A stretch of DNA of 64,000 nt from Saccharothrix ecbatanensis (GTDB lineage: Bacteria; Actinomycetota; Actinomycetes; Mycobacteriales; Pseudonocardiaceae): assembly GCF_014205015.1 (NCBI RefSeq), contig NZ_JACHMO010000001.1, forward strand, positions 2,914,001-2,978,000, read 5' to 3'. Positions within the stretch are counted from its first letter, which is position 1. Each line of letters opens with the position of its first letter. The translations under genes and the position numbers were made by a program. This document shows positions 24,101-32,942 of this stretch, in pieces. The notes below the pieces were generated by a model. The model saw nothing but the letters and a program-made list of their open reading frames with translations. It was not told the DNA's origin and made no database searches.

Positions 24101-24882
24101 TTCACGACGAACGCCGGGTGGTCGGTGCGGTACATGGCGTACTCCTGGGTCGACACGAAGGTCAGGGTGCGGGCGATGACGTGCTGCACGTCGCCGTCGC
24201 CCTTGCGGAACCAGCCCGACGGGACGCAGTTCTGGGCGTTCGTGGCCGAACCCGGGTTGTACTTCAGGTTCAGGTCGCCCACCACCACGTGCCTCGTCGT
24301 CGAGGAGCCGGTGGGGTCGTGGGCCAGGACCGTCGCGGGCACCAACTCGCGGCACTGCGCCAGCGCCGTCGTGCCGGTCGTGCTGAGGTGCGTGGTGCAG
24401 GCGGTGAAACCACGCACGGCGCTGAGCGCGCAGGCCCAGGCGCGGATCTCGTTGCCGCCGTCCTGGGCCGCGTAGGTGCCCTGACCACCCGACCTGATGC
24501 CCTCCTTGACGATGATCCCGCTGCCGTAGGCGCCACGGCCGGCCGTGCACTGGAGGTTCGAGTTCGTGGACCTGTTCTGCACGAACGCGTACCGGTACGC
24601 GGCGGTCGCGCCCACGGCGGCGGTCAGGCGGGACATGTCGGACAGGCACACCTCGTTCACCGACACCACGTCCGGCAGCCGGCGCTGGATCATCACGACG
24701 GCTTCGTCCACCGCGCGCCCGCCCTGGTAGCAGCCGGCCACGCCGCTGTTGCACAGGTTCAACTGGAGCACCTTGAACGCGGTGGCGGCGGCGGCCGGGA
24801 CCGACAGCAGACCACTCAGCAGGAACACGACCATGAGGGAACCGGCGATCCTGCGCGTGAGGCCCATGCGGACCATGCTCAC
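24088..24882 (-). CDS. Secreted endonuclease/exonuclease/phosphatase-family protein
   Basis: A 264-residue exported protein: signal peptide MGLTRRIAGSLMVVFLL through VPAAAAT, then an EEP fold (FKVLQLNLCNSG, PDVVSVNEVC, HVVVGDLNLKYNPG, DHPAFVVNY). The Asn, Glu, Asp/Asn and His of the DNase I-like site are present, so phosphoesterase activity is likely. Six mature-region cysteines suggest disulfides. Start is a GTG at 24882 or ATGs at 24876 or 24867; none has a strong Shine-Dalgarno. Confidence 0.8.
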   Translation of the reverse strand: MSMVRMGLTRRIAGSLMVVFLLSGLLSVPAAAATAFKVLQLNLCNSGVAGCYQGGRAVDEAVVMIQRRLPDVVSVNEVCLSDMSRLTAAVGATAAYRYAFVQNRSTNSNLQCTAGRGAYGSGIIVKEGIRSGGQGTYAAQDGGNEIRAWACALSAVRGFTACTTHLSTTGTTALAQCRELVPATVLAHDPTGSSTTRHVVVGDLNLKYNPGSATNAQNCVPSGWFRKGDGDVQHVIARTLTFVSTQEYAMYRTDHPAFVVNYTF

Positions 24883-24952
24883 ATCCGGCCGCGCACCCGC
24901 CGTACCGCCAAGCGGACCCCTGCCGCGCCGGCACTTCGGGACACCGGACCGC

Positions 24953-25771
24953 TCACTTGTTTTGCATGCCGCCGTGGAGGTGCCCGACCTGGATGGTCAT
25001 CCCGCTGTGGCTGCCACCGCTCACGACGTTGGAGGTGACGGTGCCGGCGGGCGTGGGCGGCGTCTCCTGCACGGCCTTCGCCGCGTCGAGGTCCTCCTGG
25101 TACTCGGCGACGCCGTGGGACAGCAGGTCGCCGCTGGGCTTCGGCACGTACAGGTACACCGTGCCGCTGTACTCCTTGATCTGCACGAACCGCGGCACCA
25201 CGCGGGACGCGGACAGCGACGCGAAGCCGGCGGCGAGCACGTCGTCGAACACCCGCTGGGACAGCACCACCGAGAGGAACGTCTGGTCCGGGTCCGACCG
25301 GGTGAGCACGTCCCGGACGGGCTGCGAGTCGAGCAGTCGATGGGTCGTGATCACCGCGCTGCCGACCACCGCCGCGGATCCACCGGGAGGGGCCTCGCGG
25401 ACCGGTCCCACGTTCAGGCTGGCCCGCATCCGCAGGCGCAAGGCCCGGTCACGTGCGCGCAGCCGGGCGTCCCGCTCGGCCAGCTCGTCCTGGAGCGCGT
25501 CGAAGAACCCGCTGACCACGGCGGGCAGGTGACGGGTGTCGAATCCGATACCGACACCGTCCCCGGTGTTGTGCGGGAACAACGCCTCCCGCCACACGTG
25601 ACCGAGCCCGGCGCGTTCGAAGGCGCGGGCGAGGACGTCGGACACGATCTCCACGAGATGAGCCTGACCAGGGTCCGAGTTGGAGCCGAACTCCTTGGTG
25701 TCGACCACCAGCACGGCTCGGTACGGCGGAAGTTCGACCGGGTTGCCGACTTCGACACCGTGATCTGGCAT
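24953..25771 (-). CDS. Nucleotide-cyclase-like protein with amyloid-type C-terminal motif
   Basis: A 272-residue soluble protein. The first 200 residues resemble a class III nucleotide cyclase fold: VLVVDTKEFGS (Asp24) and HNTGDGVGIGFD (Asp71) are at the positions of the two metal-binding aspartates, with helices between. Purine-specifying residues are not recognisable, so activity is uncertain. After an acidic linker the last 25 residues read NVVSGGSHSG and IQVGHLHGGM, a Gly/Val/Gln pattern like the amyloid or effector-associated motifs at the ends of actinobacterial NLR partners. It is divergent from the histidine kinase gene. Confidence 0.6.
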   Translation of the reverse strand: MPDHGVEVGNPVELPPYRAVLVVDTKEFGSNSDPGQAHLVEIVSDVLARAFERAGLGHVWREALFPHNTGDGVGIGFDTRHLPAVVSGFFDALQDELAERDARLRARDRALRLRMRASLNVGPVREAPPGGSAAVVGSAVITTHRLLDSQPVRDVLTRSDPDQTFLSVVLSQRVFDDVLAAGFASLSASRVVPRFVQIKEYSGTVYLYVPKPSGDLLSHGVAEYQEDLDAAKAVQETPPTPAGTVTSNVVSGGSHSGMTIQVGHLHGGMQNK

Positions 25772-25831
25772 GTCGTTCCTCCTCGGAACACTTCACGAAC
25801 GTGACCCGGCTAGTTATCCCACAATGCGAGC

Positions 25832-27019
25832 GTGGAAGCAGCGAAGACACGGCCCGGCGGGCGTCCGAGGAAGCGCGGAACCCCCAGGTTGACCATGGTG
25901 TTGGGGGTCCAGCACAGTGGTGGCGTGCAGTGGGCGTTGAGCGTTCTGACCGTGATCGCGTACGCGACGCTGCCGCTTGGCTCGGCGAGCTACGAGCAGG
26001 AACTCGTGCCGACGCTGCTGGTCGGGCTGGTGTACGCGCTGATCGCGATCTTCGGCTTCCAGTGGGTCCAGCGGCGCGGCCGGGCGTTCGCCGTGGCGTA
26101 CGCGTGCGTCCAGGTGCCGCTGGGCTTCCTGCTGTTCTCGCTGTCGGGGGCGGCGGTCGGCGCCGTGCTGCTGCTCGTCGTCCTGGTGTCGCAGAGCGTG
26201 TTGCTGCTGCCGACGCCGGGCGCGGCCGTAGTCGCCGCCGTCATCCCGCTGATCCACGTGAACATGGACTGGCCCGACGGGCTGCGGGAAGGGCTCAACA
26301 CCCTGGCCGTCACCACGTTCACGCTGGTCGTGACGTTGCTGCTAGTGCGTGAGCAGCGTGCCAGGGCGGAGCTGGCGGCGGCCAACGAGCAGCTGCGCGG
26401 GTACGCGGCCCAGGCCGAACAGTTGGCGACCACGCAGGAGCGCAACCGGCTCGCCCGGGACATCCACGACGGGTTGGGCCACCACCTGACCGTCGTGCAG
26501 ATGCTGCTCCAAGCCGCGCGTGCGGTGATCGGCACCGCCGACCCGGACCGGCTCGACTCGATGCTGGCCAAGGCTCAGGACCAGTCGAAACAGGCGCTGG
26601 CGGAGGTCCGCCGCTCGGTCGCCGCGCTGCGCGAACCCCGATCGGAGCCGCTGGTGGACGCGTTGCGGGCGTTGGCGGGCGAGGCGGTCGTGCCGACCGA
26701 GGTGGAGGTCCACGGCGCGGCCCGCGCGATCCGGGCCGAAGTCGAGGAATCGCTGTTCCGGGCTGCCCAGGAGGGGTTGACCAACGTGCGGAAGCACGCG
26801 GGCGCTTCGACAGCGACCGTCGTGCTGGACTTCGACCGCGACGACGTGGTCCGACTGGAGGTCCGTGACGACGGCTGCGGGCTGCGTGAGGACGTGCCGC
26901 CGGACGCCGGGTACGGCCTGATCGGGCTTCGGGAACGGGTGGCGAACCTGGGCGGGCAGGTGGCCGTCGACTCCGCCGCCGGGCGCGGTCTGACGCTGAC
27001 GGTCGAGGTGCCGGCATGA
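25832..27019 (+). CDS. NarL-type sensor histidine kinase
   Basis: A 395-residue kinase with four to five membrane helices in residues 35-172 and no large extracellular domain, followed by HisKA_3 (ERNRLARDIHDGLGHHLT, phosphoacceptor His212) and an HATPase segment (EGLTNVRKHAG, DDGCGL, GYGLIGLRERV). The short sensory part suggests intramembrane or membrane-stress sensing. The GTG at 25832 was taken; an ATG at 25895 is possible. It overlaps the response regulator by 4 bp. Confidence 0.92.
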   Translation: MEAAKTRPGGRPRKRGTPRLTMVLGVQHSGGVQWALSVLTVIAYATLPLGSASYEQELVPTLLVGLVYALIAIFGFQWVQRRGRAFAVAYACVQVPLGFLLFSLSGAAVGAVLLLVVLVSQSVLLLPTPGAAVVAAVIPLIHVNMDWPDGLREGLNTLAVTTFTLVVTLLLVREQRARAELAAANEQLRGYAAQAEQLATTQERNRLARDIHDGLGHHLTVVQMLLQAARAVIGTADPDRLDSMLAKAQDQSKQALAEVRRSVAALREPRSEPLVDALRALAGEAVVPTEVEVHGAARAIRAEVEESLFRAAQEGLTNVRKHAGASTATVVLDFDRDDVVRLEVRDDGCGLREDVPPDAGYGLIGLRERVANLGGQVAVDSAAGRGLTLTVEVPA

Positions 27020-27681
27020 GCGCGTCGGAGTCCGCCGTGCGGGTGCTGATCGTGGACGACCAGGCGTTGTTCCGGGAGGCGTTGGCGACGTTGCTGGAGG
27101 TGCAGCCGGAGATCGAGGTGGTCGGCGAGGCCGGCAACGGCGAGGAGGCCGTGCGGCGGTGCGCCGAGTTGCGTCCCGACGTGGTGCTGATGGACCTGCG
27201 CATGCCGGTGCTGGACGGCATCGCGGCGACCGACCGGCTGCGGGTGGAGCAGCCGGGGGTTCGGGTGCTGGCGCTGACCACGTTCGACGACGACGCGGAC
27301 GTGTTCGCGGCGCTGCGGGCGGGCGCGGTCGGGTACCTGCTCAAGGACGTGTCGTCGGCCCGGCTGGTGGAGGCGCTGGTGGCCGCACGGCGCGGGGAGT
27401 CAGTGCTCCAGCCGTCGGTCGCGGCCAAGCTCGTGGCCAGGGTCGCCCGACTGCCGCAGGAGGACGTTCCGGTGCGGCAACCGATGGCCGTGCCGCTGTC
27501 GGAACGTGAACTCGACGTGGTCCGGCTGCTCGCCGAGGGGCGCAGCAACCGCGAGATCGCGGGCAGCCTGTTCCTGGCCGAGGGCACCGTGAAGAACCTC
27601 GTCACCAGCGTGTTGTCCAAGCTCCAGGTGCGTGACCGCACGCAGGCGGCGTTGCGGGCACGGGAACTCGGCCTGTGCTGA
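27016..27681 (+). CDS. NarL/LuxR-type response regulator
   Basis: A 221-residue partner of the preceding kinase. Receiver domain at 8-125 with Asp14/Asp15 and phospho-acceptor Asp60 (VVLMDLRMP) and Lys in YLLKD; LuxR helix-turn-helix at the C terminus (LSERELDVVRLLAEGRSNREIAGSLFLAEGTVKNLV). The start overlaps the kinase stop. The palindromic TCATGAC elements just downstream, before the next two genes, are candidate targets. Confidence 0.93.
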   Translation: MSASESAVRVLIVDDQALFREALATLLEVQPEIEVVGEAGNGEEAVRRCAELRPDVVLMDLRMPVLDGIAATDRLRVEQPGVRVLALTTFDDDADVFAALRAGAVGYLLKDVSSARLVEALVAARRGESVLQPSVAAKLVARVARLPQEDVPVRQPMAVPLSERELDVVRLLAEGRSNREIAGSLFLAEGTVKNLVTSVLSKLQVRDRTQAALRARELGLC

Positions 27682-27687
27682 CCGCCG

Positions 27688-27710
27688 GGGTCATGCCGCG
27701 CACATGACCC
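27688..27710. promoter_or_regulatory. TCATGAC-type inverted repeat, candidate response-regulator site
   Basis: GGGTCATG and CATGACCC flank a 7-nt spacer, and a third half-site TCATGACC follows at 27714-27721. It lies 7 bp after the response-regulator stop codon and about 85 bp before the next gene, so it might be an operator or a terminator stem. Confidence 0.45.
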
Positions 27711-27795
27711 GACTCATGACCTTCGGCACCTGACCTGGCGTCGCTGACGGCCGACGATCTCCGTAGCACTGAAAGCCCGCTACGGAGGAGGCGTC

Positions 27796-28218
27796 ATGAA
27801 TCCCGAACAGACGATAACCACAACCCGTCGGACCGAGCCCGAGCCGAAGACGCGCGCAGTGTGGCGGTTCACCCGGCACTTCCTGGAGATGGTCGTCGCC
27901 ATGGTGGCCGGGATGGTCGTCCTGGAGCCGGTCTGGTCGTTCGTGTGGCCCGGTTTGGCGGAGGTCGTGACGGCGCACGTGCTGGTGATGGCCACGAACA
28001 TGTCGCTGGGCATGGCTTTGTGGATGCGGATCCGCCGCCACGGCTGGGCCGGCATCGCCGAGATGTCCGCCGCGATGTACGTGCCTTTCCTGGTGCTGCT
28101 GCCGTTCCACTGGGCCGGACCGCTGTCCGGGATGGCGCTGATGACCGCCGGCCACGTGCTGATGGTCCCCGCCATGCTGGTCGCGATGCTGCGCCGTCGG
28201 CACGAATACGGGTGCTGA
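27796..28218 (+). CDS. Small integral membrane protein, unknown function
   Basis: A 140-residue protein with four predicted membrane helices (about 28-50, 58-76, 85-106, 112-132) after a basic cytoplasmic N terminus, rich in Met. No motif that I recognise. GGAGGAGG precedes the ATG. The next gene starts 3 bp after its stop, so they form an operon behind the two-component system and may be its regulon. Confidence 0.75.
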   Translation: MNPEQTITTTRRTEPEPKTRAVWRFTRHFLEMVVAMVAGMVVLEPVWSFVWPGLAEVVTAHVLVMATNMSLGMALWMRIRRHGWAGIAEMSAAMYVPFLVLLPFHWAGPLSGMALMTAGHVLMVPAMLVAMLRRRHEYGC

Positions 28219-28221
28219 GCG

Positions 28222-29580
28222 ATGCGAACCGTTCTCCGGATTACCGGCACCGCACTGGTGTTCCTGCTCGCCGCCCTGGCGCTCCCCACCGCTCTCGGCA
28301 CGCCGACCGCCTTGGGTGCGTTCGACGACCTGTACGCGCCGCGAACCGACAGTGCGTCACCGCCTTCGTCGCCGGTGGCGCACGACCCCGCCAAGCCGAC
28401 GGCCGTGGTCGTGGTGGGCGACCATGGCGCTGTCGTCTCGGACACCCTTGCTCCCTACGAAATCCTGGCCACGACGGGCGCGTTCAACGTCTACACGGTC
28501 GCGCCCACCGGTCACCCGGTTCCGCTCACCGGCGGGCTGGACCTGGTGCCGGACCTGAGCTTCACGGAACTCGACGGCCTGCTCGGCACTTCGCCCGACG
28601 TGGTCGTGGTGCCCGCCCTGCCGGACGTCGGTGAGAGCACGTCGAAGCCGGTCATGGACTGGCTCGCCCGGCAGGCCGCCGGCGGATCGCTGGTGTTGGG
28701 CATCTGCAACGGATCACGGGTGCTCGCGGCGGCCGGGGTGCTCGACGGACGTCCGGCCACCTCGCACTGGCTCCGCATCGACGCCGCCGAAGACCTCTAC
28801 CCGGCCGTCGACTGGGTCCGGGGCACGCGGTACGTGGACGACGGCGATGTCATCACCACGGCGGGCATCCTGTCGGGCATCGACGGCACGCTGCACGTGG
28901 TCGAACGGCTCGTCGGGCCGGAGGCGGCGGCACGGGCGGCGGACGTGGTCGGCTGGCGTCACTTCCGGCCCGGCACTCCGGCTCCGATGGCGCAGGCGCA
29001 AGTCGAACCGGCCGACGCCGTGGTCGCGTTCAACACCGCTTTCCGGTGGGACCGGTCCACTGCCGGCGTGCTGCTCACCGACGGGGTCGGGGAGATCGAG
29101 CTTGCTTCGGTGTACGACACGTACGGGCAGTCGTTGGCCGTACGGACGGTGGCCGTCAGCCTCGACGCCGCGCCGGTCCGGTCCCGACATGGGCTGACGT
29201 TCATGCCTCGGGCAGCGCCGACGGGCGATCTCGACCGGCTGGTGGTGCCGGGCGCGTCGGCCTCGGACCGTCGTGCGGCGGACCGGTACGCCGAACTCGC
29301 GCCGGTCTACCTCCACGGCGAGCCCGGTTTCCCGTTCGACGGCGTGCTGCGCGACCTCGCGCACACCACGGACGTGGCCACGGCGGTGTGGACGGCGAAG
29401 GTGTTGGAGTACCCGATCGACCACCTCGCGCTCACCGGCTCGGCTTGGCCGTGGACCCTCACCCTCCGACCGTTCTCGCTCGCCGCGCTGGGTGTGTTGG
29501 CGGCGCTTGGTCTCATGCGCGCGGTCCACGGCGGACGGACGGGCCACCTTCTTTCGCCGCCCCACCCTCACGTAGCGTGA
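28222..29580 (+). CDS. Membrane-anchored DJ-1/PfpI-family protein
   Basis: A 452-residue protein with an N-terminal hydrophobic helix (about 5-25) and a C-terminal one (about 415-438), so the body is probably outside the membrane. Residues 60-235 are a DJ-1/PfpI glutamine-amidotransferase-like domain with nucleophile Cys162 in LGICNGSRVLAAAG followed by ATSHW, as in isonitrile hydratase and AraC-fused relatives. Residues 265-400 repeat the fold in degenerate form (TAGVLLTDGVGEIELASVYD). No AraC domain is attached. Operon with the four-helix protein. Confidence 0.8.
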   Translation: MRTVLRITGTALVFLLAALALPTALGTPTALGAFDDLYAPRTDSASPPSSPVAHDPAKPTAVVVVGDHGAVVSDTLAPYEILATTGAFNVYTVAPTGHPVPLTGGLDLVPDLSFTELDGLLGTSPDVVVVPALPDVGESTSKPVMDWLARQAAGGSLVLGICNGSRVLAAAGVLDGRPATSHWLRIDAAEDLYPAVDWVRGTRYVDDGDVITTAGILSGIDGTLHVVERLVGPEAAARAADVVGWRHFRPGTPAPMAQAQVEPADAVVAFNTAFRWDRSTAGVLLTDGVGEIELASVYDTYGQSLAVRTVAVSLDAAPVRSRHGLTFMPRAAPTGDLDRLVVPGASASDRRAADRYAELAPVYLHGEPGFPFDGVLRDLAHTTDVATAVWTAKVLEYPIDHLALTGSAWPWTLTLRPFSLAALGVLAALGLMRAVHGGRTGHLLSPPHPHVA

Positions 29581-29585
29581 GGGTG
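29563..29585. terminator. Hairpin between the DJ-1-like gene and RNase J
   Basis: CACCCTCACG-TAG-CGTGAGGGTG, a perfect 10-bp stem with a 3-nt loop. It covers the end of the upstream frame and the ribosome-binding GAGGGTG of the RNase J gene, so it may be a weak terminator or may hide the RNase J start, a possible site for self-cleavage control. Confidence 0.5.
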
Positions 29586-29590
29586 TGACC

Positions 29591-31267
29591 ATGGCTCGAA
29601 CCTCCGCCCCTCCGCCGCCCCTCGCCCCCGACGCGCTGCGCGTCACCGCCCTGGGAGGGCTCGGTGAAATCGGCCGCAACATGACCGTGTTCGAGCACGA
29701 CGGCAAACTGCTGATCGTGGACTGCGGGGTGTTGTTCCCCGAAGAACACCAGCCCGGCGTCGACGTCATCCTCCCCGACTGGACCAGCCTCCGGAACCGC
29801 CTCGCCGACATCGTCGCCGTCGTGTTGACCCACGGCCACGAAGACCACATCGGCGGCGTCCCCTACCTGCTCCGCGAACGCCCCGACATCCCCATCATCG
29901 GCTCCCGCCTCACGTTGAGCCTGCTCCGCGCGAAGCTGGTCGAGCACCGCATCGTCCCCGTCACCGTCGAGGTCGCCGAAGGCCAGGAACTCACCCGCGG
30001 GCCGTTCGACCTGGAATTCCTCGCCGTCAACCACTCCATCCCGGATGGTCTGGCGATCGCCATCCGCACCGCCGCCGGCCTCGTCCTGCACACCGGCGAC
30101 TTCAAAATGGACCAATTCCCCCTCGACGGCCGCATCACCGACCTGCGCGGCTTCGCCCGCCTCGGCGAAGAAGGCGTCGACCTGTTCCTCGTCGACTCCA
30201 CCAACGCCGACGTCCCCGGCTTCACCACCGCCGAACGCGACCTCGCCCCCGCCATCGACGAAGTGTTCCGCACCACCCCCCGCCGCGTCGTCGTGTCCAG
30301 CTTCGCAAGCCACGTCCACCGCATCCAACAGGTCCTCGACGCCGCCCACACCCACGGCCGCAAAGTCGCCTTCGTCGGCCGCTCCATGGTCCGCAACATG
30401 GCCGTCGCCACCGAACTCGGCTACCTCAAAGTCCCGCCGGGGCTCGTCGTGGACATCAAACGCATGGACCGCATGCCCCCCAACCAGGTCACCCTCGTCT
30501 GCACCGGATCCCAGGGCGAACCGATGGCGGCACTGTCCCGGATGGCCAGCGGCGACCACTCCATCCAGGTCGAGGAAGGCGACACCGTGCTCCTCGCCAG
30601 CTCGCTGATCCCCGGCAACGAGAACGCCATCTACCGCGTCATCAACGGCCTCACCGACCTCGGCGCCAAAGTCGTCCACAAGGGCAACGCCAAGGTCCAC
30701 GTCTCCGGACACGCCAGCGCCGGCGAACTCGTCTACTGCTACAACATCGTCCAACCCGCCAACGTGCTACCCGTCCACGGCGAAGCCCGACACCTGCGCG
30801 CCAACGCCGAACTCGCCGTCCGCACCGGCGTCGACCGGGCCCGCGTCCCCATCGCCGCCAACGGCGACGTCATCGACCTCCAGGACGGACGCGTCACCGT
30901 CACCGGACGCGTCGAAGTCCACAACATCTACGTCGACGGACAAACCGTCGGCGGCGTCACCGAAGCCTCCCTCGCCCAACGCCGCACCCTCGGCGAAGAA
31001 GGCGTCATCACCATCGTCGCCCTCATCGACACCGACACCGGCCACCTCGCCGAACCACCCGACTACATCGCCCACGGCTTCGAACACGACGGCGGCACCT
31101 TCACACCCGCCACCACCGCCATCGAACGATCCCTCGCCGGCGCAGCCGAACGCGGCGTCAAGAACATCGAAGAACTCGAACGACTCATCGGACGCGAAGT
31201 CCAGATGTGGGCCCAACGCACCTACCGCCGCCGCCCCGTCGTCATCCCCGTCGTCGTCGAGGCGTGA
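29591..31267 (+). CDS. rnj: Ribonuclease J
   Basis: A 558-residue metallo-beta-lactamase/beta-CASP nuclease acting in RNA maturation and decay (5'-3' exo and endo activity). Zinc ligands are in THGHEDHIGG (His81-His86), with further motifs LHTGDFKMD, VDSTNAD, HVSGHASAGEL and VLPVHGEARHL. The ATG at 29591 is preferred over a GTG at 29585 because it is seven bases from GAGGG. The strongly C-biased third positions fit a well expressed housekeeping gene. Confidence 0.95.
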   Translation: MARTSAPPPPLAPDALRVTALGGLGEIGRNMTVFEHDGKLLIVDCGVLFPEEHQPGVDVILPDWTSLRNRLADIVAVVLTHGHEDHIGGVPYLLRERPDIPIIGSRLTLSLLRAKLVEHRIVPVTVEVAEGQELTRGPFDLEFLAVNHSIPDGLAIAIRTAAGLVLHTGDFKMDQFPLDGRITDLRGFARLGEEGVDLFLVDSTNADVPGFTTAERDLAPAIDEVFRTTPRRVVVSSFASHVHRIQQVLDAAHTHGRKVAFVGRSMVRNMAVATELGYLKVPPGLVVDIKRMDRMPPNQVTLVCTGSQGEPMAALSRMASGDHSIQVEEGDTVLLASSLIPGNENAIYRVINGLTDLGAKVVHKGNAKVHVSGHASAGELVYCYNIVQPANVLPVHGEARHLRANAELAVRTGVDRARVPIAANGDVIDLQDGRVTVTGRVEVHNIYVDGQTVGGVTEASLAQRRTLGEEGVITIVALIDTDTGHLAEPPDYIAHGFEHDGGTFTPATTAIERSLAGAAERGVKNIEELERLIGREVQMWAQRTYRRRPVVIPVVVEA

Positions 31268-31301
31268 TTCCGGTGGTGCCGAACCGGGTAACCGCCACCC
31301 C

Positions 31302-32942
31302 ATGGTGGAACGCTGGTACCGCAACGGGCTGATCTACTCGCTGGACGTGTGTCTGTTCCAGGATTCCAACGGTGACGGCACCGGTGACATCCCTGGCCTG
31401 GTCAGCAGACTGGACTACCTGTCCCGGCTCGGCGTGACCGCGATCTGGGTCAGCCCGTTCCACCCCTCGCCACGCCGTGATGGCGGCTACGACATCACCG
31501 ACTACTACGGCGTGGACCAGCGTCTGGGCAGCCTGGGCGATTTCGCGGAACTGCTCGCCGAGGCCGACGAACGCGGGCTGCGGGTGGTGATCGACCTGGT
31601 GTTCAACCACACCAGCGATCAGCACCCGTGGTTCAGATCCGCCCGCGCCGACCCCGATTCGCCCTACCGGGACTGGTACGTCTGGTCCACCGACGAACCC
31701 GCCGACCGCTGGGGCGGCCCGGTGTTCCCCGGTGCGGAGAAGGGCATCTGGACCTGGGACGAGCAGGCCGAAGCCTGGTACCGGCACCGGTTCTACCGCT
31801 TCCAACCCGATCTGAACACCGATCATCCCGCCGTGCGCGCCGAACTGCACAAGATCATGGCGTTCTGGCTGCGGTTGGGGGTCGCCGGTTTCCGGATCGA
31901 CGCCGCGCCCATGCTGATCGAGTCGCGCTCTCGGCGACGGCGTGACTACGCACTGCTGCACGACATCAGGGAAACCGTGTCGTGGCAACGGCAGGACGCC
32001 GTGCTGCTGGCCGAGGCGAACGTCGACCGGGACGAGTTGATCGAGTACTTCGGCGCGGCCGACGGTCGGGCGAGCCGCGCCATGATGGTGTTCGCGTTCC
32101 GGCTCAACCAGTCCATGATGCTGGCGCTGGCCCGCCAGGACGCCCGTCCGATCGCCACCGCTCTGGCCGACCTGCCGGATCTGCCGGGCCACGGGCAGTG
32201 GGCGACGTTCCTGCGCAACCACGACGAGGTCGACCTCAGCGGCCTTGCCGACGACGAGCGCCGGGACGTTTTCGCCGCTTTCGGGCCGGAGCCGGAGATG
32301 CAGGCGTACGGGCGCGGGATACGTCGTCGCCTGGCGTGCATGCTCGGCGGCGACCGGCGTCGGCTGGAACTGGCCTACAGCCTGCAACTGAGCATGCCCG
32401 GCACGCCGGTGATCCGGTACGGCGACGAGATCGGCATGGGGGAAGACCTGTCGCTGCGTGAACGTGAGGCGATCCGCACGCCGATGCAGTGGACCGACAC
32501 GGCGAACGCGGGCTTCTCCCGTGCCGCGTCGGAACAGCTGATCGCGCCCGTGATCAGCGACGGTCCGAGCGGGCACAAGCACGTCAACGTGCTCAGCCAG
32601 CGGCGTGACCCGAACAGCCTGCTGACGTGGTTCGAGCGGATGCTGCACACCCGGAGGGAGTGCGAGGAGATCGGTGTGGGCGAGCACAAGGTGATCGACA
32701 CCGGTGTGCCGCACGTCCTGGTCCACACCGCGCACGGCCCGCACGGCGCGATCCTGTTCGCGCACAACCTCTCACCCGACCCGTGCAACGTCAGCATCCC
32801 GCCCCTGCCCGGCGAACGGCACCGGCCGCTGACCCTCGCGTCCGACATGGGCTACGACGACGATGACGTGGACCTCCTGTCACTCGACCTCACCGGCTAC
32901 GGCTACCGCTGGCTGCGGCTCAACCACACGCCGTGGGACTAG
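31302..32942 (+). CDS. GH13 alpha-glucanotransferase/amylase-family enzyme (trehalose synthase-like)
   Basis: A 546-residue cytosolic alpha-amylase-family enzyme. Conserved regions in order: VIDLVFNHTS, GFRIDAAP (nucleophile Asp200), LLAEAN (acid Glu238), RNHDE (third acid), then an all-beta C domain. Its layout resembles trehalose synthase (maltose to trehalose isomerisation), but homology to alpha-glucosidase-type members is also possible. No maltokinase follows. The last 4 bp overlap the convergent flavin monooxygenase gene. Confidence 0.85.
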   Translation: MVERWYRNGLIYSLDVCLFQDSNGDGTGDIPGLVSRLDYLSRLGVTAIWVSPFHPSPRRDGGYDITDYYGVDQRLGSLGDFAELLAEADERGLRVVIDLVFNHTSDQHPWFRSARADPDSPYRDWYVWSTDEPADRWGGPVFPGAEKGIWTWDEQAEAWYRHRFYRFQPDLNTDHPAVRAELHKIMAFWLRLGVAGFRIDAAPMLIESRSRRRRDYALLHDIRETVSWQRQDAVLLAEANVDRDELIEYFGAADGRASRAMMVFAFRLNQSMMLALARQDARPIATALADLPDLPGHGQWATFLRNHDEVDLSGLADDERRDVFAAFGPEPEMQAYGRGIRRRLACMLGGDRRRLELAYSLQLSMPGTPVIRYGDEIGMGEDLSLREREAIRTPMQWTDTANAGFSRAASEQLIAPVISDGPSGHKHVNVLSQRRDPNSLLTWFERMLHTRRECEEIGVGEHKVIDTGVPHVLVHTAHGPHGAILFAHNLSPDPCNVSIPPLPGERHRPLTLASDMGYDDDDVDLLSLDLTGYGYRWLRLNHTPWD

